Assembly: GCA_022562655.1 (NCBI GenBank)
Contig: JADFOU010000020.1
Coordinates: 1-5,478, forward strand
Direction of reading: 5' to 3'
DNA length: 5,478 nt
DNA from: a candidate division TA06 bacterium
GTDB taxonomy: Bacteria; Hydrothermota; DG-26; E44-bin18; JADFOU01
A model generated the notes under the pieces. That model saw nothing but the letters and a program-made list of their open reading frames with translations, searched no databases and was not told the origin of the DNA. The number at the start of each line of letters is the position of its first letter. Position 1 is the stretch's first letter. Positions 1 to 5,419 of the stretch are shown piece by piece. Position numbers and translations under genes: made by a program.

Positions 1-35
1 TCCTGCCTGCCTGACCGGTAGGCAGGCCCGCCCGT
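1..35. repeat. Intergenic repeat module A, copy 1 (palindromic)
   Basis: These 35 bases are identical to 3725-3759. They contain an inverted repeat with 8-base arms (GCCTGCCT at 5-12, AGGCAGGC at 20-27) around a 7-base loop holding the self-complementary ACCGGT, followed by a CCCGCCCG tail. The copy may extend left beyond the window. No T-run follows, so it is not an intrinsic terminator as read on this strand. Confidence 0.9.
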
Positions 36-70
36 GGTATAAACTATGTTTCGGTTGCACGCGTCGAATT

Positions 71-130
71 TGACCCGATTCCGGGTGAGTGGGGCAAAGG
101 GAGAATCGGGCTCGGGGCGCCAGGCCAGGG
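71..130. repeat. Intergenic repeat module B, copy 1
   Basis: This 60-base segment matches 3767-3826 at 57 of 60 positions, with mismatches at 88, 120 and 122. It contains 8-base inverted arms, CCCGATTC at 74-81 and GAATCGGG at 103-110, around a 21-base G-rich loop. It is separated from module A by 35 unrelated bases here but by only 7 in copy 2, so A and B behave as separable modules. Confidence 0.9.
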
Positions 131-155
131 TTCAGAATCGTCAGGACAGGTTTAA

Positions 156-173
156 CCCATTACCCATTACCCA
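156..173 (+). repeat. Short tandem repeat CCCATTA just before mreD
   Basis: The unit CCCATTA occurs at 156-162 and 163-169, and a partial third unit CCCA follows at 170-173. It ends three bases before the mreD ATG and occupies the place where a Shine-Dalgarno would lie. Change in unit number would alter the leader but not the reading frame. Confidence 0.8.
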
Positions 174-176
174 AAA

Positions 177-647
177 ATGCGCTTTGCCACGGGATCTCTC
201 ATCTTTCTACTCCTTGCCGTTTTTCAGTCCACCCTCGTTTCCTTTGGAGAGTTCCGCGGGGCAAAGCCAGATCTCCTCTTCATCTTCCTGGTCTACTTTG
301 CCCTCTTCTTTGGACGGCGGGAAGGAATGATCATAGGCTTTTTCGCCGGGCTCTTTCTCGACCTCTATGAACCTCGATACCTGGGTCTCCACGCCTTCAT
401 CTATACCCTAATAGGATTTTTTATCGGCTCCCTCGCTGAAAGGCTCTATCGGGAGAGAATCCTGTCTCAGTTCCTCACCCTCTTCTTTGCATCCCTCGTG
501 GGAAACATCCTACTCTTTCTCATTTTGGCTCGCCCTGCCCTCATTGTCCAAATGGGAATCCTTCAGAGTCTCTATACCTCTGTCGTGGGAATCGCTCTTT
601 TCTTTCTCTTCACCCGAATCTTTGAAAGATGGATAAAAATATCTTAA
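177..647 (+). CDS. mreD: Rod shape-determining protein MreD
   Basis: MreD is an inner-membrane component of the MreBCD elongasome, which directs lateral wall synthesis together with PBP2 and RodA. The product is 156 residues, normal for the family, and almost entirely hydrophobic. Membrane segments lie at about 5-23, 31-46, 51-64, 70-88, 98-118 and 127-147. Family signatures are visible: KPDLL at 30-34, the R-R-E-G turn at 47-50, GLFLD at 58-62 and the following YLGLHAFIYTLIGF stretch. The ATG at 177 is the only start that keeps the first membrane helix at the N-terminus, although no good Shine-Dalgarno precedes it; a tandem CCCATTA repeat sits there instead. The 3' end overlaps mrdA by 19 bases, which suggests translational coupling. 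mreC is expected upstream but lies outside the window. Identification is firm from motifs plus gene order. Confidence 0.92.
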   Translation: MRFATGSLIFLLLAVFQSTLVSFGEFRGAKPDLLFIFLVYFALFFGRREGMIIGFFAGLFLDLYEPRYLGLHAFIYTLIGFFIGSLAERLYRERILSQFLTLFFASLVGNILLFLILARPALIVQMGILQSLYTSVVGIALFFLFTRIFERWIKIS

Positions 648-2416
648 AACCGACTCGTCCCTTTTTGATTCTGACCTCACTCCTCTTCTTCCTCCTTTTC
701 CTTCGAACAGCCCAGTTGCAGGTTCTCCACCACACCCGCTACGCCCGACTTTCCGAGAGAAATCGAATAAAGGTCATTACAACAAAGGCCCCTCGCGGTC
801 GGATCCTCAGCCGGGATGGAGTAATCTTGGCGGATAATCGCCCTGGTTACTCCGTTGCCATCTTTCCCGATCAATTGCGGGAGAAAGAAAAGACCCTTTT
901 GAAATTGGCTTCCATCCTCAACCAAGATCCTGAGAAGATCTTGAAGAAGGTGGAGGAAGGGGTGCCGGAATCGGGAAGAATCTTTGTGGCAAAGGATGTA
1001 GATGTTCGAGAGGTTGCCATCATTGAGGAGCATCACCTGGATCTTCCAGGGGTGAGGGTGGAGGTGGAGCCTTTGCGCTATTATCCCTATGGATCCCTCG
1101 CTTGCCATCTTTTGGGATATGTGAGTTCCATCACCCAAGATGAGTATTCGACCAGGGAGAAGAGATATAGCCGGAATGACCTCATTGGGAAGATGGGGTT
1201 TGAAGATGAGTACGAGTCCTTTTTAAAGGGAGAAGACGGAGTTGAATTTGTAGAAGTCGATGCCCTGGGACGTGAGAAGGAGACCCTTCTTGAGAAACCT
1301 CCCATTCCTCCTCGAAAGGGGAACGACATTCTCCTCACCCTCGACTTTTCCCTTCAGAATACCGTTGAAGAAGCCTTCGGGGATCATAAAAAGGGCTGTG
1401 TAGTCTGCCTCAATCCGGGCAATGGAGAGGTTCTCGCTCTATTGAGCAAGCCAGGATTTGATCCCAATCTTCTCTCCCGGGGTCTCCTTACAAAGGAGAT
1501 CTGGGAGGACCTTGCCAATAACCCTGACTCCCCCCTCTGGAATCGTGCCACCTTGAGCAGCTATCCGCCAGGCTCCGTCTTTAAACTGGTGACAGTCGCC
1601 GCTGCAATGGATCTGGATCTTCTCAAAGAAAACCCAAACTTTGTTCCCTGTACAGGGTCTTACAGAATTGGCAATCGGATCTTCCGGTGCTGGAAAACCC
1701 ATGGGACCCTCTCCAGAGAACAGAGTATCATCCAGTCCTGTGATGTCTTCTTTTATCAGGTGGGATTAAGATTGGGGATCGATCGCCTAACCAAGAAGGG
1801 AATCTCCTATAGACTTATAGAGAGGACAGAAATTGATTTCCGGCGTGAAGGGAAGGGGTTGATTCCTACCCCTTCCTGGTATGATCGCCGGTATGGAAAG
1901 GGAAAATGGAGTTGGGGAATGGTGGCTAATCTGGCCATTGGGCAGGGGGAGATTCTCCTCACTCCCCTCAAAACGGTTCAGTTTATCGCTGCCATCTCCA
2001 ATGGGGGAAACCTCGTTCAACCTCATCTCATGAAGGAGATCCGAAGTCCATCGGGAGAGGTGATCCAGAAGGGGTCCGCCTTAGGCGGAACAAAATCCCG
2101 CCTTCCAATATCCATGGAGACCCTCACCTTTCTCAAAAAGGCAATGGCTGGGGTCGTGAATGACCCGAAGGGAACGGGCTCCCTTGCCCGCGTTAAGGGA
2201 ATTCGTGTTGGAGGGAAAACCGGGACGGCACAAAACCCGTATGGGGAGGATCACGCCCTTTTTGTCACCTTCGCCCCCTATGAAGAACCTCAAATTGCGT
2301 GTGTGGTCATCGTTGAGAATGGAGGAATGGGGGGGGGAATTGCCGCCCCTATTGCCGGGAAAATCCTAAGGGCATATTTCCAAAACAATGAAAAATTATC
2401 AATGCAAAATGAGTAA
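629..2416 (+). CDS. mrdA: Penicillin-binding protein 2 (elongasome peptidoglycan D,D-transpeptidase)
   Basis: PBP2 is a class B penicillin-binding protein that cross-links peptidoglycan during elongation, working with RodA at the outer face of the inner membrane. The product is 595 residues. It has a short cytoplasmic tail, a signal anchor at about 11-31, and a pedestal region with R-G-R at 56-58 and YPYG at 152-155. The transpeptidase domain has the catalytic S-x-x-K at S316-K319 (in YPPGSVFK), S-C-D at 370-372 as the second motif, IGQGE at 437-441 and K-T-G at 530-532. All active-site motifs are intact. Cys341, Cys354, His358 and Cys371 align with the zinc site known in some PBP2 proteins. 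The gene begins inside mreD in another frame, with a weak purine-rich GAAAG just before the ATG. Oddities are a run of nine G at 2329-2337 and a polar C-terminal tail. FtsI is less likely given the PBP2-type pedestal and the mreD/rodA neighbours. Confidence 0.96.
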   Translation: MDKNILKPTRPFLILTSLLFFLLFLRTAQLQVLHHTRYARLSERNRIKVITTKAPRGRILSRDGVILADNRPGYSVAIFPDQLREKEKTLLKLASILNQDPEKILKKVEEGVPESGRIFVAKDVDVREVAIIEEHHLDLPGVRVEVEPLRYYPYGSLACHLLGYVSSITQDEYSTREKRYSRNDLIGKMGFEDEYESFLKGEDGVEFVEVDALGREKETLLEKPPIPPRKGNDILLTLDFSLQNTVEEAFGDHKKGCVVCLNPGNGEVLALLSKPGFDPNLLSRGLLTKEIWEDLANNPDSPLWNRATLSSYPPGSVFKLVTVAAAMDLDLLKENPNFVPCTGSYRIGNRIFRCWKTHGTLSREQSIIQSCDVFFYQVGLRLGIDRLTKKGISYRLIERTEIDFRREGKGLIPTPSWYDRRYGKGKWSWGMVANLAIGQGEILLTPLKTVQFIAAISNGGNLVQPHLMKEIRSPSGEVIQKGSALGGTKSRLPISMETLTFLKKAMAGVVNDPKGTGSLARVKGIRVGGKTGTAQNPYGEDHALFVTFAPYEEPQIACVVIVENGGMGGGIAAPIAGKILRAYFQNNEKLSMQNE

Positions 2417-2418
2417 AT

Positions 2419-2459
2419 CAGTGGCAGGTAGCAGTGGCAGTCAACTGCACCTGCAACTG
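2419..2459 (+). repeat. Inverted repeat in the mrdA-rodA gap (GCAGT family, copy 1)
   Basis: A 15-pair imperfect stem forms around an 8-base loop. The 5' arm is CAGT (2419-2422), GCAGGT (2424-2429) and GCAGT (2431-2435). The 3' arm is ACTGC (2444-2448), ACCTGC (2449-2454) and ACTG (2456-2459). There is one G/A mismatch and one bulged A. It starts two bases after the mrdA stop. No T-run follows, so it is not a standard terminator; RNA stabilisation, attenuation between cistrons, or a dispersed repeat are alternatives. It shares AATCAGT, AGCAGTGGCAGT and CTGCAACTG with the copy at 5356-5407. Confidence 0.8.
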
Positions 2460-2479
2460 TCACCTGCTCCTGAAGTCTT

Positions 2480-3700
2480 ATGAAAAACATCGACCTTCCC
2501 CTCATTATCACCACCTTGATTCTGATTCTCTTCGGGCTTTTTGTTCTCCACAGTGCCCAGCCCGAATCGGGCAGTGGGGAGGGGAGGATCTTTTTGAGAC
2601 AAATCCTCTGGCTCTTTCCTGCTCTTCTCGCAGGGACTCTTGCCTTCCTTATTCCTTACAGAACCATCAACACCTTAGCCTATCTATTTTTTGGAATCTC
2701 TATCATTCTTCTCCTCATCCCCCTATTCTCCTCTTCTACGACTCCTGCTCTTACCCGGAGGTGGATCAATCTCGGTCCCCTCCAATTTCAGCCTTCTGAG
2801 TTTGCTAAGGTAGCTTGTATCCTTGCCCTTGCGCGGATGATTTCCCATTCTCAATTTTCTCGGGGAAGTCTGAAAAATCTCCTCCTCCCTATGGGCATTG
2901 TCCTTCTTCCTACCGGGCTGGTACTCATGGAACCTGACCTGGGTACTTCCTTCATCTTTTTCTTCCTTCTCCTTGCGATACTCTTCTATCGGAAAATACC
3001 CCCCTTTAGTCTACTCTTCCTGGTCAGCCCTCTCGTAAGCCTTCTCTCTGCTTTTCACTGGGTTTCCTGGACTTTATTTATTCTTCTCTTCCTCTTCCTC
3101 CTTTACCTTTTCTCGAAATATCATCCTTTCTCCTTTCAGCAGGGGCTCCTCTTGCTCGTTCTCAACTGCGGGATAGGCATTGCGACACCCCTACTGTGGG
3201 GGACTCTGAAGGAGTATCAAAAGAAGCGAATCCTCACTTTTCTCAATCCGGGTCTCGACCCCCTAGGGGCGGGTTGGCACACCCTCCAATCCAAAATTGC
3301 CATTGGATCTGGAGGAATCTTTGGAACTGGATATGGACAGGGAAGTCAAAAAAACCTGGCTTTCTTACCCGAACAACATACAGATTTTGTTTACAGTGTA
3401 ATCGGTGAGGAGTTGGGGCTAATAGGATGTGCTTTTCTTTTACTTTTATTCTTTCTCCTCATCTGGCGAGGGCTCAAACTTGCCTCTGAATCAAAAAATC
3501 TGACAAAATCTCTTGCCGCCGTGGGGCTTTCCTCCATCTTTATTTATCAGGTCTTCGTCAATATGGGCATGGCCATTGGACTCGTACCTGTAGCAGGGCT
3601 CCCCCTTCCCTTTATCAGTTATGGAGGCTCTTCCCTTGTGACCTCCACAATCGCCGTAGGACTCTTATTGAATATACGGAAAACAAAATATGAATATTGA
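2480..3700 (+). CDS. rodA: SEDS peptidoglycan glycosyltransferase RodA
   Basis: RodA polymerises lipid II into glycan strands and forms a complex with PBP2, encoded just upstream. The 406-residue product is polytopic with about ten membrane segments. SEDS signatures appear in order: RRWINLG at 93-99 and QPSEFAK at 104-110; EPDLGTS at 151-157; YQKKRILTFLNP at 246-257; GAGWHTLQSKIAIGSGG at 263-279; PEQHTDF at 297-303; and VPVAGLPLPFISYGGSS at 369-385. Asp302 in HTDF aligns with the essential catalytic aspartate of known RodA proteins. FtsW is an alternative within the superfamily, but pairing with mreD and mrdA favours RodA. The ATG at 2480 lies 63 bases after the mrdA stop and lacks a strong Shine-Dalgarno. 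An inverted repeat (2419-2459) fills part of the gap. The first periplasmic loop is encoded partly by a perfect 13-base palindrome at 2560-2572. Confidence 0.95.
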   Translation: MKNIDLPLIITTLILILFGLFVLHSAQPESGSGEGRIFLRQILWLFPALLAGTLAFLIPYRTINTLAYLFFGISIILLLIPLFSSSTTPALTRRWINLGPLQFQPSEFAKVACILALARMISHSQFSRGSLKNLLLPMGIVLLPTGLVLMEPDLGTSFIFFFLLLAILFYRKIPPFSLLFLVSPLVSLLSAFHWVSWTLFILLFLFLLYLFSKYHPFSFQQGLLLLVLNCGIGIATPLLWGTLKEYQKKRILTFLNPGLDPLGAGWHTLQSKIAIGSGGIFGTGYGQGSQKNLAFLPEQHTDFVYSVIGEELGLIGCAFLLLLFFLLIWRGLKLASESKNLTKSLAAVGLSSIFIYQVFVNMGMAIGLVPVAGLPLPFISYGGSSLVTSTIAVGLLLNIRKTKYEY

Positions 3701-3724
3701 ACCAAATTCTAAACCACGAGCCTG

Positions 3725-3759
3725 TCCTGCCTGCCTGACCGGTAGGCAGGCCCGCCCGT
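3725..3759. repeat. Intergenic repeat module A, copy 2
   Basis: This is an exact 35-base duplicate of 1-35, placed 24 bases after the rodA stop. The inverted arms are at 3729-3736 and 3744-3751. Identity over this length between two separate gaps points to a dispersed repeat family rather than chance. Confidence 0.9.
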
Positions 3760-3766
3760 CAGAATC

Positions 3767-3826
3767 TGACCCGATTCCGGGTGGGTGGGGCAAAGGGAGA
3801 ATCGGGCTCGGGGCGTCTGGCCAGGG
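3767..3826. repeat. Intergenic repeat module B, copy 2
   Basis: This is a 57-of-60 match to 71-130, with inverted arms at 3770-3777 and 3799-3806. It follows module A after a 7-base spacer, TCAGAATC being shared with bases 132-139, which lie on the other side of module B in copy 1. Together the A and B modules make up much of the rodA-TPR gap. Confidence 0.9.
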
Positions 3827-3840
3827 ATTTCACAGATTTC

Positions 3841-3855
3841 CACCCGAATCGGGTG
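3841..3855. repeat. Perfect 15-base palindrome downstream of module B
   Basis: CACCCGA and TCGGGTG flank a single central A. The 11-base core CCCGAATCGGG also occurs inside rodA at 2561-2571. It may be a third sub-module of the repeat or a protein-binding site. It lies 80 bases before the TPR start. With a one-base centre it is more likely to act as double-stranded DNA, or as part of a larger fold, than as a simple hairpin. Confidence 0.7.
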
Positions 3856-3921
3856 TAATCTTGCGGGATCAATGTTGTATTTGTTGAGGCCGTCTAAGAC
3901 AGATTGAATTTAGAAGTTGTC

Positions 3922-3928
3922 GAAGAAG
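3922..3928 (+). promoter_or_regulatory. Probable ribosome binding site of the TPR gene
   Basis: The purine-rich GAAGAAG lies seven bases before the ATG at 3936 and only four before the GTG at 3933. The spacing favours the ATG as the start. The match to the consensus is moderate, but it is the best of any gene in the window. Confidence 0.45.
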
Positions 3929-3935
3929 AAAAGTG

Positions 3936-5360
3936 ATGGAAAAAGATCCGATAGAGAAGCTCAAAAAAACCCTACAGAATGAGGTAAGGGAACATCCGAC
4001 CTGGGCAGATCTTCGAAATCGCCTGGGACTCATTCTCGCCTTCGAAGGAGATTACCCGGGTGCGATCCAGGAATTTCGGGAAGCCCTTCGGATCAACCCA
4101 AACTATAAAGATACTCTTCTCAACCTGGGTTTCTCTCTAATGGAGGCTCATTCAGAGATTGAGGCAGAGGAGATCTTTGAGGAGGTTCACAAGCGATTTC
4201 CTCAATACGCCTTAGGTGGATCTCTCCAACTGGGTACTGCCCTTCTCCACTGGAAGAAGGGGAAGAAGGAAGAGGGACTTATCATTCTCTATGAAGCCCT
4301 AGAAAAATTGAAGATGGTACCTCCCAACTCACAATTCGTAATTCACAATGCCCTTACTCTGACCCTGGCAACCTTCCACTTTTTGATAGGTCAAGAGAAT
4401 GACGCCTATGCATTGTTAAATAAAATCCAGGGGTTCGAACCCTTTATTCCAAAGGTAATGGAGAGATGGAAATCCCTCCAATCCGCCTCCCTGGCCGACC
4501 CAGCCCGAGTGTTGGGCGAGGAAAATCGGACAGGGGGAGCGGACTCGGCAGGCGAATTAAATACATTCTTTTTCAACCCTGGTCTCTCCCAGTTCTATCG
4601 GGACCTTGCCGATACCTATACCGAAGGTGGAGACTATGACCGTGCACGTGGAGAGATGGAGAATGGACTTTTGGTGAGCGGTAATTTTGCTGAATTTTAC
4701 AACGACATGGGTCTTCTCCATGCCCGGCAAGGAGAGAAAGAGGCGTCCATTGACTCTTATAAAAAGGCTGTGGAGATTGATCCAAATTTTGGAAAGGCTC
4801 ATGCCAGCCTCGCCTTCGCTTATGGAAGCCTGGGACATTCCGACCTCGCCATCGAAGAGTTTAAAAAGGCGCTTGCCCTTCACCCTTACTATGCAGACCT
4901 CCACTACAATCTCGGTCTTCTCTATTTTGATCAAAAGAAATATGACCTTGCTATTGAAAAATTCCGGGAAGCCTTACATCGCAATCCCAATTACCACGTG
5001 TCCAGAAACAGCCTTGCATTCTGCCTCTTCGCTACAGGGAAATATGATCTGGCTCTGAAGGAATATCTGATGGTGATTGAAGGAGGGGTTTCCTCGGCCG
5101 ATATTTACATCCATATTGGATTAATCCACCAGAATCGGAAGAACCTGAACGAGGCCCTCCATTACTTTGATAAGGCCTGTAAGATCGAACCAGATTATGC
5201 CGAAGCCCACTTCCATCTGGGAGAAATTGCCTTGGAAAAGGGGGATCAGGAAAGGGGAGCGAAAGCCTTGGAGAGGTGCCTCCTCCTCACGCAGGATCCA
5301 GAATTAATCCAAAAGGTGGAGGAAGCGATGAAACAAATGACAAAATCCACTAATCAGTAG
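3936..5360 (+). CDS. Cytoplasmic tetratricopeptide-repeat protein of unknown role
   Basis: This 474-residue protein is built almost wholly of TPR helical hairpins and has no signal peptide or membrane segment, so it is probably a cytoplasmic protein-binding scaffold. Counting from the ATG, four repeats or repeat-like units occupy about 23-169. A non-TPR linker covers about 170-216 and contains a polar, low-complexity stretch at 185-209. Seven further repeats run from about 217 to 455. Canonical positions are clear, for example NLGLLYFDQKKYDLAIEKF and LGLILAFEGDYPGAIQEF. A GTG at 3933 directly precedes the ATG in frame. The ATG is preferred because the purine-rich GAAGAAG at 3922-3928 then lies seven bases upstream. 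The gene sits between rodA and an apparent lgt, so a link to wall or envelope assembly is possible but unproven. No enzymatic domain is visible. Confidence 0.9.
   Translation: MEKDPIEKLKKTLQNEVREHPTWADLRNRLGLILAFEGDYPGAIQEFREALRINPNYKDTLLNLGFSLMEAHSEIEAEEIFEEVHKRFPQYALGGSLQLGTALLHWKKGKKEEGLIILYEALEKLKMVPPNSQFVIHNALTLTLATFHFLIGQENDAYALLNKIQGFEPFIPKVMERWKSLQSASLADPARVLGEENRTGGADSAGELNTFFFNPGLSQFYRDLADTYTEGGDYDRARGEMENGLLVSGNFAEFYNDMGLLHARQGEKEASIDSYKKAVEIDPNFGKAHASLAFAYGSLGHSDLAIEEFKKALALHPYYADLHYNLGLLYFDQKKYDLAIEKFREALHRNPNYHVSRNSLAFCLFATGKYDLALKEYLMVIEGGVSSADIYIHIGLIHQNRKNLNEALHYFDKACKIEPDYAEAHFHLGEIALEKGDQERGAKALERCLLLTQDPELIQKVEEAMKQMTKSTNQ
4488..4562 (+). other. GC-rich, low-complexity in-frame segment inside the TPR gene
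   Basis: This stretch encodes residues 185-209 of the TPR protein, rich in Ala, Gly, Asp and Glu, unlike the surrounding helical repeats. It holds GCCC (4503-4506) and GGGC (4514-4517) as a short hairpin, and CCGAGT (4505-4510) and ACTCGG (4543-4548) as alternative arms. It lies in the linker between the two TPR blocks. The style resembles the intergenic repeats, so a palindromic element that entered the gene in frame is possible. A natural linker is the simpler alternative. Confidence 0.45.
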
Positions 5361-5407
5361 CAGTGGCAGTTGACAGTAGCACTCGACTGCAACTGCAAAC
5401 TGCAACT
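5356..5407 (+). repeat. Inverted repeat in the TPR-lgt gap (GCAGT family, copy 2)
   Basis: A 19-pair imperfect stem forms around an 8-base loop. The 5' arm is AGT (5356-5358), GCAGT (5360-5364), GCAGTTG (5366-5372) and CAGT (5374-5377). The 3' arm is ACTG (5386-5389), CAACTGC (5390-5396), ACTGC (5399-5403) and ACT (5405-5407). The TAG stop of the TPR gene at 5358-5360 lies inside the 5' arm. A run of five T at 5412-5416 follows, so a weak terminator or attenuator before lgt cannot be excluded. Confidence 0.75.
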
Positions 5408-5419
5408 TGACTTTTTGAA

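Noticed and set aside
38..43. TATAAA as a possible -10 box upstream of mreD
   Set aside because: No reasonable -35 box lies at 16-18 bases; the upstream sequence there is the GC-rich palindrome of module A.
1..130. CRISPR array or insertion sequence from the repeated modules
   Set aside because: Only two distant copies, no regular spacers, no transposase frame and no target-site duplication visible.
46..370. Two open frames (46-330 and 89-370) overlapping the start of mreD
   Set aside because: They are built from repeat sequence and out-of-frame mreD, have no recognisable protein features, and conflict with the clear MreD product.
677..1138. 153-codon open frame on the minus strand within mrdA, and other antisense frames within mrdA and the TPR gene
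   Set aside because: These are shadows of strongly supported genes on the + strand, with no domain-like sequence or start signals.
3071..3116. Long pyrimidine-rich tract in rodA as a structural DNA element
   Set aside because: It is explained by Leu and Phe codons (CTC, CTT, TTC) of a membrane helix, as in mreD and the rest of rodA.
3725..3759. Module A as an intrinsic terminator after rodA
   Set aside because: The stem is GC-rich but is followed by CCGCCCG, not a T-run, and the same sequence occurs ahead of mreD.
3690..3887. 65-codon open frame between rodA and the TPR gene
   Set aside because: It overlaps the end of rodA and is almost wholly repeat modules A and B; a protein made of palindromic repeat DNA is not credible without other evidence.
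3856..3932. Promoter for the TPR gene
   Set aside because: TTGAGG around 3882 has no good -10 partner at normal spacing; a promoter in this gap is possible but not supported by the bases.
4330..4350. CACAATTC/CACAATGC near-repeat within the TPR gene
   Set aside because: Short, imperfect and in frame within a TPR-like helix; chance is a sufficient explanation.
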